Assembly (NCBI GenBank): GCA_910591455.2
Contig: OU342804.1
Location: 19,246,484-19,310,483, forward strand
Length of the DNA: 64,000 nucleotides
DNA from: Pholis gunnellus
Taxonomy: Eukaryota; Chordata; Actinopteri; Perciformes; Pholidae
Direction: 5' to 3'
Positions 44,336 through 56,950 of this stretch are shown here, piece by piece. A model generated the notes under the pieces. That model was given only the letters and a program-made list of their open reading frames with translations, ran no database searches and was not told the DNA's origin. The position numbers were made by a program, and so were the translations under genes. How positions within the stretch are numbered: position 1 is the first letter of the stretch; each line of letters opens with the position of its first letter.

Positions 44336-44490
44336 ATCGTTTCCGGCATCGGGCGGTCCCACGCGGGATCGACGACATCTCGCTCGCGGACGCGCAGTCC
44401 AGCGGTCGCGGACGTTCTCCGACGCGCAGGCCGGAGTCCGCCGCCGGCCCCGACGCGCAAGGGAGGCGAGGGCCCGTTCATCACTGCTCG
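44336..44490. other. CpG-dense terminal segment of a unit (example, unit 1)
   Basis: About 155 bp of very CpG-rich sequence (GCGGTCCCACGCGGGATCGA, GACGTTCTCCGACGCGCAGG) ends every complete unit. It contrasts with AT-rich flanks on both sides. Equivalent segments start near 46315, 48575, 50631, 52751, 54738, 56795, 58783, 60840 and 62833. No protein is proposed. Confidence 0.85.
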
Positions 44491-46469
44491 TTCTGATTTT
44501 TATTTTTGTACTTTGGCTGCATATTTGGAGTATTTGCCATGCATGAAAACTCACCAAATTTTGCATACTTGCCAGGTCTGGCGAAACTTGGGGTTTGATA
44601 TAGGTGCCATAAATGTGTGTAAAAAAATGGCTCTCTAGCGCCCCCTACAAAGCGGACGGGCGACGCCCCTCGGCCAGTTTGTCCGATTGACTTGAAAATC
44701 AACACACATGTCCTAATCCGCTAGATCTAAAAAAAAGCCTCTCAGACCCCTAAGCTCCGCCTACTTAGATTTTCCGCCATCTTGAATTTAGTGTAAAACA
44801 CATCTTTGCAAACTCCTCCCACACGCTGGCTCCTATTGCTACCAAAATTGCTGTGGATCATTAGTGGATGTAGATCACTCAGATTTATCAAAAGCTTTTT
44901 GATATCTATTTGTGTTGAAAAGATATGGACCAATGAACTTCTTAGGGGCGTGGCTTAATATCAATTCACATAACTTCCCAACCATTGGTCGAAAATTCAC
45001 GAAACTTTCAGCATATGTGCACATCGCATACCGTAACATACCCTGAGACTTTTGTTGCATTCAACCAATAGGGGGCGCTACAGTAAACCCGCAAAGTTGT
45101 CATTTTGGGACTTTTTGCATTTTTCTGCCTTCGCACTTTAACGAACTCCTCCTAGAGAATTAATGCGATCAACTTCTAACTTGGCCAGGATGCTCTTAAG
45201 ACCTTTGTGATTAAAAATTATTAAAAGCTAGAGTTTTCGTCGAAGAACCTTGACGTGGCGTGGCGGCCATTTTGCATCATTTTTATGAAAAATCAAGTTG
45301 TTATAACTCTAATGTACATTAACCAATCCATACAAAACTTCTTGTGCATGATGCCACTTCAAGCCTGAACACACACAAATTAAAAAAATTTCAATAACTC
45401 ATAGCGCCACCTACTGGCTGACGGCAATGTTTTTTTTTAGACTTTCATTTATTCCTCCTAGCCACGTGACCCGATTAGTCTCAAATTGTGCTAGGATGGC
45501 CTTAAGACATTGATGAAGATTTGCCATAAGTATTGTGAGTTTTCGTTGAACGCTGTTGCCGTGGCGACGCATCGTTCGCCGTGCAAAATTGAAGTGGTTA
45601 TAACTCCAAGGTACATTATCCAATTTGCACAAAACTTCTTGTGCATGATGCCACTTCAAGCCTGAACATACCTGATTTGAAAAAATTCAAAAAACTCATA
45701 GCGCCACCTACTGGCTGAAGGAAATATGGTTCAGTAGGTTAGGATGCTCAGAAATTCATGGAACTTTGCACATGTGTCAAAGGCATCGGAAGAAGTATGT
45801 GGTATGAGTTTTGGCCTTGTCCGTTTTAAATTGCCTCTGTAGCGCCCCCTACAATATTTCAAAAGAGCAGCCCCGGCGCTACGTTTGAGCTACACGTACG
45901 AAACTTGGTAGGCGCGCGTATCCTGTGGAGACTTAAAAATAAGTCTCTTGGCACCATGCTCTAAAACCTACCAAAGTCGGCCATTTTGATTTTGGTGTCA
46001 TTTTTCCATAGCATAGTAGGTTAGGATGCTCAAAAATTCATGGCACTTTGCACATGTGTCAAAGGCATTGGAAGAAATATGTGATATAATTTTTAGGCTT
46101 GTTCGTTTTAAATTGCCTCTGTAGCGCCCCCTACAATATTTCAAAAGAGCAGCCCCGGCGCTACGTTTGAGCTACACGTACGAAACTGGGTAGGCGCACG
46201 TATCCTGCGGAGACTTAAAAATAAGTCTCTTGGCACCGTGCTCTAAAACCTACCAGAAGTCGGCCATTTTGATTTCGGTGTCATTTTTCCTCAGCATAGT
46301 ACTATTTGCAAAGCATCGTTTCCAGCATCGGGCGGTCCCACGCGGGATCGACGACGTCTCGCTCGCGGACGCGCCGTCCCGCGGTCGCGGACGTTCTCCG
46401 ACGCGCAGGCCGGAGTCCGCCGCCGGCCCCGACGCGCAAGGGAGGCGAGGGCCCGTTCATCACTGCTCG
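44491..46469. repeat. Array unit 2 (head B, body B, CpG segment q)
   Basis: Head is of the GGCGAAACTTGGGG/ATATAGGTGCC type, with no cassette before it. Body has AAATTGTGCTAGGATGGCC. The CpG segment has GCGCCGTCCCGCGG. It shares CTAAGCTCCGCCTACTTAG and CTCCTATTGCT uniquely with unit 10. Confidence 0.9.
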
Positions 46470-46483
46470 CAGTTTTAATTATT

Positions 46484-46725
46484 AGGGCCCGAGCCACCGA
46501 CAACGTCGGGCCAGCGAAGGCCCTATTGAGTTTCTAAGGGGTATTATTAGGGCCCGAGCCGCCGACAACGTCGGGCCGGCGAAGGCCCTATTGAGTTTCT
46601 AAGGGGTATTCTTATTAGGGCCCGAGCCGCCGACAACGTCGGGCCGGCGAAGGCCCTATTGAGTTTCTAAGGGGTATTCTTATTAGGGCCCGAGCCGCCG
46701 ACAACGTCGGGCCGGCGAAGGCCCT
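46484..46725. repeat. Four-copy cassette block between units 2 and 3
   Basis: Copies lie at 46484-46524 (A subtype) and 46549-46589, 46617-46657, 46685-46725 (G subtype), spaced 65-68 bp with a TATTGAGTTTCTAAGGGGTA spacer. This is the largest cassette expansion and explains the 2260-bp step here. Confidence 0.95.
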
Positions 46726-48730
46726 ATTGAAATTGTAGGCGTTATTATTATTCTTCTTTTTATTTTTGCACTTTGGGAGTATTTTGGGGGTACTTGCGCT
46801 GCATGAAAACTCACCAAATTTGGCAGACTTGTCAGGTCTGGCGAAAATAGAGGTGTGATATAGGTGACATAAATGTGTGTAAAAAAATGGCTCTCTAGCG
46901 CCCCCTACAAAGCGGACCGGCGACGCCCCTCGGCCAGTTTGTCCGATTGACTTGAAATTCAACACACATGTCCTAATCCACTAGATCTAAAAAAAAGCCT
47001 CTCAGACCCCGAAAATGCGCATACTTAAATTTTCCGCCATTTTGAATTTAGTGAAAAACACATCTTTGCCAACTCCTCCCACACGCTGGCTCCGATTGCT
47101 ACCAAAATTGCTGTGGATCATAATTGGATGTAGATCACTCAGATTTATGAAAAGCTTTTTGATATCTCTTTGCGTTGAGAAGATATGGACCAATGAACTT
47201 CCTAAGGGCGTGGCTTAATATCAATACACATAACTTCTCAACCCATTGTCGAAAATTCACGAAACTTTCAGCATATGTGCACATCGCATACCGCAACATA
47301 CCCTAAGATTTTTGTTGCATTCAACCAATAGGGGGCGCTACAGTAAACCCGCAAAGTTGTGTTTTTTGGCACTTTTCGCATTTTGCAGCCTTCGTATTTT
47401 AACGAACTCCTCCTAGAGCATTTATGCGATCAACTTCATATTTGTTCAGGGTGCTCTTAAGACCTTTGTGATTAAAAATTATTAAAAGCTAGCGCTTTCA
47501 TCGAAGAACCTTGACGTGGCGTGGCGGCCATTTTGCATCATTTTTCTGAAAAATCAAGTTGTTATAACTCTAAGGTACATTAACCAATCCACACAAAACT
47601 TCTTGTGCATGAAGCCTCTTCAAGCATGAACACACACAAATTAAAAAAATTTCAATAACTCATAGTGCCACCTACTGGCTGAAGGCAATGTTTTTTTTTA
47701 GACTTTCATTTATTCCTCCTAGCCACGTGACCCGATTAGTCTCAAATTGTGCTAGGATGGCCTTAAGACATTGATGAAGATTTGCCATAAGTATTGTGAG
47801 TTTTCGTTGAACGCTGTTGCCGTGGCGACGCATCGTTCGCCATGCAAAATTGAAGTTGTTATAACTCCAAGGTACATTATCCAATTTGCACAAAACTTCT
47901 TGTGCATGATGCCACTTCAAGCCTGAACATACCTGATTTGAAACAATTCAAAAAACTCATAGCGCCACCTACTGGCTGAAGGAAATATGGTTCAGTAGGT
48001 TAGGATACTCAGAAATACCTAAAACTTTGCACATGTGTCAAAGGCATCGGAGGAAATATGTGGTATGATTTTTGGCCTTGTCCGTTTTAAATTGCCTCTG
48101 TAGCGCCCCCTACAATATTTCAAAAGAGCAGCCCCGGCGCTACCTTTGAGCTACACGTACGAAACTCGGTAGGCACACGTATCCTGTGGAGACTTAAAAA
48201 TAAGTCTCTTGGCACCATGCTCTAAAACCTACCAAAGTCGGCCATTTTGATTTTGGTGTCATTTTTCCATAGCATAGTAGGTTAGGATGCTCAAAAATTC
48301 ATGGCACTTTGCACATGTGTCAAAGGCATCGGAAGAAATATGTGGTACGATTTTTGGCCTTGACAGTTTTAAATTGCCTCTGTAGCGCCCCCTACAATAT
48401 TTCAAAAGAGCAGCCCCGGCGCTACGTTTGAGCTACACGTACGAAACTGGGTAGGCGCACGTATCCTGCGGAGACTTAAAAATAAGTCTCTTGGCACCGT
48501 GCTCTAAAACCTACCAGAAGTCGGCCATTTTGATTTCGGTGTCATTTTTCCTCAGCATAGTACTATTTGCAAAGCATCGTTTCCGGCATCGGGCGGTCCC
48601 ACGCGGGATCGACGACGTCTCGCTCGCGGACGCGCCGTCCCGCGGTCGCGGACGTTCTCCGACGCGCAGGCCGGAGTCCGCCGCCGGCCCCGACGCGCAA
48701 GGGAGGCGAGGGCCCGTTCATCACTGCTCG
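46726..48730. repeat. Array unit 3 (head B, body B, CpG segment q)
   Basis: The head, with TACTTGCGCTGCATG and ATATAGGTGACATAAATG, is nearly identical to unit 9. The first TAGCGCCACC site is altered to TAGTGCCACC (47663), the only change I noticed among these sites. Confidence 0.9.
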
Positions 48731-48741
48731 CAGTTTTAATT

Positions 48742-48782
48742 AGGGCCCGAGCCGCCGACAACGTCGGGCCGGCGAAGGCCCT
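48742..48782. repeat. Single 41-bp cassette (G subtype) between units 3 and 4
   Basis: Same cassette as at the left border, with CCGCCGAC and CCGGCG, followed by TATTGAGTTTCTAAGGG. Confidence 0.95.
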
Positions 48783-50786
48783 ATTGAGTTTCTAAGGGTT
48801 CTTATTATTATGATTCTTATATTTGTGGGGAATGAGCTAGTAGGGGCACTTGCCATGCATGAAAACTCACCAAATTTGCACACCTCTCAGGTCTGGTGGA
48901 GAAACTCTGCTGCGCAAGGTTGCATACTTGTGTGTAAAAAAATGGCTCTCTAGCGCCCCCTACAAGGCGGGCCGGCCACGCCCCTCGGCCAGTTTGTCCG
49001 ATTGACTTGAAATTCGACACACATGTCCGAATCCGCTAGATCTAAAAAAAAGCCTCTCAGACCCCGAAACTGCGCCTGGAAAAATTTTCCGCCATCTTGA
49101 ATTTAGTGTAAAACACATCTTTGCGAACTCCTCCCACACGCTGGCTCCGATTGCTACCAAATTTTCTGTGGATCATTATTGGATGTAGATCACTCAGATT
49201 TATCAAAAGCTTTTTGATATCTATTTGCGTTGAGAAGATATGGACCAATGAACTTCTTAGGGGCGTGGCTTAATATCAATTCACATAACTTCTCAACCCA
49301 TTGTCGAAAATTCACGAAACTTTCAGCATATGTGCACATCGCATACCGCAACATACCCTGAGATTTTTGTTGCATTCAACCAATAGGGGGCGCTACAGTA
49401 AACCCGCAAAGTTGTGTTTTTTGGCACTTTTCGCATTTTGCAGCCTTCGTATTTTAACGAACTCCTCCTAGAGCATTTATGCGATCGACTTCATATTTGT
49501 TCAGGGTGCTCTTAAGACCTTTGTGATTAAAAATTATTAAAAGCTAGCGCTTTCGTCGAAGAACCTTGACGTGGCGTGGCGGCCATTTTGCATCATTTTT
49601 CTGAAAAATCAAGTTGTTATAACTCCAAGGTACATAATCCAATCCACACAAAACTTCTTGTGCATGATGCCACTTCAAGCCTGAACATACTTAAATTGAA
49701 AAAAATGAAATAACTCATAGCGCCACCTACTGGCTGAAGGAAATGTCATATTTTATACGTTTCTTTATTCCTCCTAGCCAGATGACCCGATTAGTCTCAA
49801 AATCAGTAAGGATAGTCTTAGGACATTGATGAAGAGCCATCATAAGTATTGTGTGTTTTCGTTGAACGCTGTTGCCGTGGCGACGCATCGTTCGCCATGC
49901 AAAATTGAAGTTGTTATAACTCAAAGGTACATTATCCAATTTGCACAAAACTTCTTGTGCATGATGCCACTTCAAGCTTGAACATACCTGATTTGAAAAA
50001 ATTCAAAAAACTCATAGCGCCACCTACTGGCTAAAGGAAATTTGTTTCAGTAGGTTAGGATGCTCAAAAAATCATGGTACTTTGCACAAGTGTCAAAGGC
50101 ATCGGAAGAAATATATGGAATGATTTTTGGCCTTATCCGTTTTAAATTGCCTCTGTAGCGCCCCCTACAATATTTCAAAAGAGCAGCCCCGGCGCTACGT
50201 TTGAGCTACATGTACGAAACTTGGTAGGCGCGCGTATCCTGTGGAGACTTAAATATAAGTCTCATGGCACCATGCTGTAAAACCTACCAGAAGTCGGCCA
50301 TTTTGATTTTGGTGTCATTTTTCCATAGCATAGTAGGTGATGATGCTCAAAAATTCATGGCACTTTGCACATGTGTCAAAGGCATCGGAAGAAATATGTG
50401 GTATGATTTTTGGCCTTGTGCGTTTTAAATTGCCTCTGTAGCGCCCCCTACAATATTTCAAAAGAGCAACCCCGGCGCTACGTTTGAGCTACACGTACGA
50501 AACTCGGTAGGCGCGCGTATCCTGTGGAGACTTAAATATAAGTCTCATGGCACCATGCTGTAAAACCTACCAGAAGTCGGCCATTTTGATTTCGGTGTCA
50601 TTTTTCCTCAGCATAGTACTATCTGCAAAGCATCGTTTCCAGCATCGGGCGGTCCCACGCGGGATCGACGACGTCTCGCTCGCAGACGCGCAGTCCAGCG
50701 GTCGCGGACGTTCTCCGACGCGCAGGCCGGAGTCCGCCGCAAGCCCCGACGCGCAAGGGAGGCGAGGGCCCGTTCATCGCTGCTCG
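48783..50786. repeat. Array unit 4 (head A, body A, CpG segment p)
   Basis: It shares AATTCGACACACATGTCCGA and TGCGCCTGGAAAAATTTTC with unit 6. The CpG segment has GCCGCAAGCCCCGACG, a variant found also in units 8 and 9. Confidence 0.9.
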
Positions 50787-50797
50787 CAGCTTTAATT

Positions 50798-50903
50798 AGG
50801 GCCCGAGCCACCGACAACGTCGGGCCAGCGAAGGCCCTATTGAGTTTCTAAGGGGTATTATTAGGGCCCGAGCCGCCGACAACGTCGGGCCGGCGAAGGC
50901 CCT
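50798..50903. repeat. Two cassettes between units 4 and 5
   Basis: Copies lie at 50798-50838 (A subtype) and 50863-50903 (G subtype), spaced 65 bp. Confidence 0.95.
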
Positions 50904-52906
50904 ATTGAGTTTGTAAGGGGTATTATTATTCTGATTCTTATTTTTGTAGGGAATGAGCTAGTAGGGGCACTTGCCATGCATGAAAACTCACCAAATTTGG
51001 ACACCTCTCAGGTGTGGTGGAGAAACTCTGCTGCGCAAGGTTGTATACTTGTGTGTAAAAAAATGGCTCTCTAGCGCCCCCTACAAAGCGGACCGGCCAC
51101 GCCCCTCGGCCAGTTTGTCCGATTGACTTGAAATTCAACACACATGTCCTAATCCACTAGATCTAAAAAAAAGCCTCTCAGACCCCGAAAATGCGCATAC
51201 TTAAATTTTCCGCCATTTTGAATTTAGTGAAAAACACATCTTTGCAAACTCCTCCTACACGCTGGCTCCGATTGCTACCAAAATTGCTGTGGATCATAAT
51301 TGGATGTAGATCACTCAGATTTATCAAAAGCTTTTTGATATCTCTTTGCGTTGAGAAGATATGGACCAATGAACTTCCTAAGGGCGTGGCTTAATATCAA
51401 TACACATAACTTCTCAACCCATGGTCGAAAATTCACGAAACTTTCAGCATATGTGCCCATCGCATACCGCAACATACCCTAAGATTTTTGTTGCATTCAA
51501 CCAATAGGGGGCGCTACAGTAAACCCGCAAAGTTGTGTTTTTTGGCACTTTTCGCATTTTGCAGCCTTCGTATTTTAACGAACTCCTCCTAGAGCATTTA
51601 TGCGATCGACTTCATATTTGTTCAGGGTGCTCTTAAGACCTTTGTGATTAAAAATTATTAAAAGCTAGCGCTTTCATCGAAGAACCTTGACGTGGCGTGG
51701 CGGCCATTTTGCATCATTTTTATGAAAAATCAAGTTGTTATAACTCTAAGGTACATTAACCAATACACACAAAACTTCTTGTGCATGAAGCCTCTTCAAG
51801 CATGAACACACACAAATTAAAAAAATTTCGATAACTCATAGCGCCACCTACTGGCTGAAGGCAATGTTTTTTTTTAGACTTTCATTTATTCCTCCTAGCC
51901 ACGTGACCCGATTAGTCTCAAATTGTGCTAGGATGGCCTTAAGACATTGATGAAGATTTGCCATAAGTATTGTGAGTTTTCGTTGAACGCTGTTGCCGTG
52001 GCGACGCATCGTTCGCCATGCAAAATTGAAGTTGTTATAACTCCAAGGTACATTATCCAATTTGCACAAAACTTCTTGTGCATGATGCCACTTGAAGCCT
52101 GAACATACCTGATTTGAAACAATTCAAAAAACTCATAGCGCCACCTACTGGCTGAAGGAAATATGGTTCAGTAGGTTAGGATGCTCAGAAATTCATGGAA
52201 CTTTGCACATGTGTCAAAGGCATCGGAAGAAGTATGTGGTATGAGTTTTGGCCTTGTCCGTTTTAAATTGCCTCTGTAGCGCCCCCTACAATATTTCAAA
52301 AGAGCAGCCCCGGCGCTACGTTTGAGCTACACGTACGAAACTTGGTAGGCGCGCGTATCCTCTGGAGACTTAAAAATAAGTCTCTTGGCACCATGCTCTA
52401 AAACCTACCAAAGTTGGCCATTTTGATTTTGGTGTCATTTTTCCATAGCATAGTAGGTTAGGATGCTCAAAAATTCATGGCACTTTGCACATGTGTCAAA
52501 GGCATCGGAAGAAATATGTGATATAATTTTTAGGCTTGTTCGTTTTAAATTGCCTCTGTAGCGCCCCCTACAATATTTCAAAAGAGCAGCCCCGGCGCTA
52601 CGTTTGAGCTACACGTACGAAACTGGGTAGGCGCACGTATCCTGCGGAGACTTAAAAATAAGTCTCTTGGCACCGTGCTCTAAAACTTACCAGAAGTCGG
52701 CCATTTTGATTTCGGTGTCATTTTTCCTCAGCATAGTACTATTTGCAAAGCATCGTTTCCGGCATCGGGCGGTCCCACGCGGGATCGACGACGTCTCGCT
52801 CGCGGACGCGCCGTCCCGCGGTCGCGGACGTTCTCCGACGCGCAGGCCGGAGTCCGCCGCCGGCCCCGACGCGCAAGGGAGGCGAGGGCCCGTTCATCAC
52901 TGCTCG
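50904..52906. repeat. Array unit 5, chimeric (head A-like, body B, CpG segment q)
   Basis: The head (GAATGAGCTAGTAGGGGCAC) is A-type, but from GAAAATGCGCATACTTAAAT onward the unit follows the B lineage. A recombination switch within about 200 bp is the simplest reading. Confidence 0.85.
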
Positions 52907-52908
52907 CA

Positions 52909-54893
52909 GTTTTAATTATGATTCTTATTTTTGTAGGGAATGAGCTCGTAGGGGCACTTGCCATGCATGAAAACTCACCAAATTTGCACACCTCTCAGAT
53001 CTGGTGGAGAAACTCTGCTGCGCAAGGTTGCATACTTGTGTGTAAAAAAATGGCTCTCTAGCGCCCCCTACAAGGCGGGCCGGCCACGCCCCTCGGCCAG
53101 TTTGTCCGATTGACTTGAAATTCGACACACATGTCCGAATCCGCTAGATCTAAAAAAAAGCCTCTCAGACCCCGAAACTGCGCCTGGAAAAATTTTCCGC
53201 CATCTTGAATTTAGTGTAAAACACATCTTTGCGAACTCCTCCCACACGCTGGCTCCGATTGCTACCAAATTTTCTGTGGATCATTATTGGATGTAGATCA
53301 CTCAGATTTATCAAAAGCTTTTTGATATCTATTTGCGTTGAGAAGATATGGACCAATGAACTTCTTAGGGGCGTGGCTTAATATCAATTCACATAACTTC
53401 TCAACCCATTGTCGAAAATTCACGAAACTTTCAGCATATGTGCACATCGCATACCGCAACATACCCTGAGATTTTTGTTGCATTCAACCAATAGGGGGCG
53501 CTACAGTAAACCCGCAAAGTTGTGTTTTTTGGCACTTTTCGCATTTTGCAGCCTTCGTATTTTAACGAACTCCTCCTAGAGCATTTATGCGATCGACTTC
53601 ATATTTGTTCAGGGTGCTCTTAAGACCTTTGTGATTAAAAATTATTAAAAGCTAGCGCTTTCGTCGAAGAACCTTGACGTGGCGTGGCGGCCATTTTGCA
53701 TCATTTTTCTGAAAAATCAAGTTGTTATAACTCCAAGGTACATAATCCAATCCACACAAAACTTCTTGTGCATGATGCCACTTCAAGCCTGAACATACTT
53801 AAATTGAAAAAAATGAAATAACTCATAGCGCCACCTACTGGCTGAAGGAAATGTCATATTTTATACTTTTCTTTATTCCTCCTAGCCAGGTGACCCGATT
53901 AGTCTCAAAATCGGTAAGGATAGTCTTAGGACATTGATGAAGAGCCATCATAAGTATTGTGTGTTTTCGTTGAACGCTGTTGCCGTGGCGACGCATCGTT
54001 CGCCGTGCAAAATTGAAGTTGTTATAACTCCAAGGTACATTATCCAATTTGCACAAAACTTCTTGTGCATGATGCCACTTCAAGCCTGAACATACCTAAT
54101 TTGAAAAAATTCAAAAAACTCATAGCGCCACCTACTGGCGGAAGGAAATTTGTTTCAGTAGGTTAGGATGCTCAAAATTTCCTAAAACTTTGCACATGTG
54201 TCAAAGGCATCGGAGGAAATATGTGGTATGATTTTTGGCCTTGTCCGTTTTAAATTGTCTCTGTAGCGCCCCCTACAATATTTCAAAAGAGCAGCCCCGG
54301 CGCTACGTTTGAGCTACACGTACGAAACTCGGTAGGCACACGTATCCTGTGGAGACTTAAAAATAAGTCTCTTGGCACCATGCTCTAAAACCTACCAAAG
54401 TCGGCCATTTTGATTTTGGTGTCATTTTTCCATAGCATAGTAGGTTGGGATGCTCAGAAATTCATGGCACTTTGCACATGTGTCAAAGGCATCGGAAGAA
54501 ATATGTGATATGATTTTTAGGCTTGTTCGTTTTAAATTGCCTCTGTAGCGCCCCCTACAATATTTCAAAAGAGCAGCCCCGGCGCTACGTTTGAGCTACA
54601 CGTACGAAACTGGGTAGGCGCACGTATCCTGCGGAGACTTAAAAATAAGTCTCTTGGCACCGTGCTCTAAAACCTACCAGAAGTCGGCCATTTTGATTTC
54701 GGTGTCATTTTTCCTCAGCATAGTACTATTTGCAAAGCATCATTTCCAGCATCGGGCGGTCCCACGCGGGATCGACGACGTCTCGCTCGCGGACGCGCCG
54801 TCCCGCGGTCGCGGACGTTCTCCGACGCGCAGGCCGGAGTCCGCCGCCGGCCCCGACGCGCAAGGGAGGCGAGGGCCCGTTCATCACTGCTCG
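52909..54893. repeat. Array unit 6 (head A, body A, CpG segment q)
   Basis: No cassette precedes it; TTTTAATTATGATTCTTATT joins directly. Head and first half match unit 4, while the CpG segment is of the q type seen with B bodies, so the 3' part has switched. Confidence 0.85.
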
Positions 54894-54904
54894 CAGTTTT
54901 AATT

Positions 54905-54945
54905 AGGGCCCGAGCCACCGACAACGTCGGGCCAGCGAAGGCCCT
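54905..54945. repeat. Single 41-bp cassette (A subtype) between units 6 and 7
   Basis: A-subtype copy followed by TATTGAAATTGTAAGAG, the same spacer style as the first border copy. Confidence 0.95.
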
Positions 54946-56950
54946 ATTGAAATTGTAAGAGTTATTATTTTTCTGATTTTTATTTTTCCTCTTTGGGAGC
55001 TTTTTGGGGATACTTGCCATGCATGAAAACTCACCAAATTTTGCAGACTTGTCAGGTCTGGCGAAAATAGAGGTGTGATATAGGTGCCATAAATGTGTGG
55101 GAAAAAATGGCTCTCTAGCGCCCCCTACAAAGCGGATCGGCGGCGCCCCTCGGCCAGTTTGTCCGATTGACTTGAAATTCAACACACATGTCCTAATCCA
55201 CTAGATCTAAAAAAAAGCCTCTCAGACCCCGAAAATGCGCATACTTAAATTTTCCGCCATTTTGAATTTAGTGAAAAACACATCTTTGCGAAGTCCTCCT
55301 ACACGCTGGCTCCGATTGCTACCAAAATTGCTGTGGATCATAATTGGATGTAGATCACTCAGATTTATCAAAAGCGTTTTGATATCTCTTTGCGTTGAGA
55401 AGATATGGACCAATGAACTTCCTAAGGGCGTGGCTTAATATCAATACACATAACTTCTCAACCCATTGTCGAAAATTCGCGAAACTTTCAGCATATGTGC
55501 CCATCGCATACCGCAACATACCCTGAGATTTTTGTTGCATTCAACCAATAGGGGGCGCTACAGTAAACCCGCAAAGTTGTGTTTTTTGGCACTTTTCGCA
55601 TTTTGCAGCCTTCGTATTTTAACGAACTCCTCCTAGAGCATTTATGCGATCGACTTCATATTTGTTCAGGGTGCTCTTAAGACCTTTGTGATTAAAAATT
55701 ATTAAATGCTAGCGCTTTCGTCGAAGAACCTTGACGTGGCGTGGCGGCCATTTTGCATCATTTTTATGAAAAATCAAGTTGTTATAACTCTAAGGTACAT
55801 TAACCAATACACACAAAACTTCTTGTGCATGAAGCCTCTTCAAGCATGAACACACACAAATTAAAAAAATTTCAATAACTCATAGCGCCACCTACTGGCT
55901 GAAGGCAATGTTTTTTTTTACACTTTCATTTATTCCTCCTAGCCACGTGACCCGATTAGTCTCAAATTGTGCTAGGATGGCTTTAAGACATTGATGAAGA
56001 ATCGCCATAAGTATTGTGCGTTTTCGTTGAACGCTGTTGCCGTGGCGACGCATCGTTCGCCATGCAAAATTGAAGTTGTTATAACTCCAAGGTACATTAT
56101 CCAATTTGCACAAAACTTCTTGTGCATGATGCCACTTCAAGCCTGAACATACCTGATTTGAAAAAATTCAAAAAACTCATAGCGCCACCTACTGGCTGAA
56201 GGAAATATGGTTCAGTAGGTTAGGATGCTCAAAAATTCATGGAACTTTGCACATGTGTCAAAGGCATCGGAAGAAGTATGTGGTATGATTTTTGGCCTTG
56301 TCCGTTTTAAATTGCCTCTGTAGCGCCCCCTACAATATTTCAAAAGAGCAGCCCCGGCGCTACGTTTGAGCTACATGTACGAAACTTGGTGGGCACATGT
56401 ATCCTGTGGAGACTTAAAAATAAGTCTCTTGGCACCATGCTCTAAAACCTACCGAAGTCGGCCATTTTGATTTTGGTGTCATTTTTCCATAGCATAGTAG
56501 GTTAGGATGCTCAAAAATTCATGGCACTTTGCACATGTGTCAAAGGCATCGGAAGAAATATGTGGTACGATTTTTGGCCTTGTCCGTTTTAAATTGCCTC
56601 TGTAGCGCCCCCTACAATATTTCAAAAGAGCAGCCCCGGCGCTACGTTTGAGCTACACGTACGAAACTCGGTAGGCGCGCGTATCCTGCGGAGACTTAAA
56701 AATAAGTCTCTTGGCACCGTGCTCTAAAACCTACCAGAAGTCGGCCATTTTGATTTCGGTGTCATTTTTCCTCAGCATAGTACTATTTGCAAAGCATCGT
56801 TTCCGGCATCGGGCGGTCCCACGCGGGATCGACGACGTCTCGCTCGCGGACGCGCAGTCCAGCGGTCGCGGACGTTCTCCGACGCGCAGGCCGGAGTCCG
56901 CCGCCGGCCCCGACGCGCAAGGGAGGCGAGGGCCCGTTCATCACTGCTCG
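54946..56950. repeat. Array unit 7 (head B, body B, CpG segment p)
   Basis: The B-type head has AAATGTGTGGGAAAAAATGG. The CpG segment is of the p type otherwise linked to A bodies, another mosaic. Confidence 0.85.

Larger units (their letters stand above)
42487..44490. repeat. Array unit 1 (head A, body A, CpG segment p)
   Basis: Head reads GAATGAGCTCGTAGGGGCAC. Body carries the AAATCAGTAAGGATAGTC variant. The CpG segment (44336-44490) has GCGCAGTCCAGCGG. It closely resembles unit 8 throughout, including ACCGCGCCTAGGAAAA. CTCF-like cores lie at 42655, 43085, 43423, 43720, 43861 and 44143. Confidence 0.9.
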
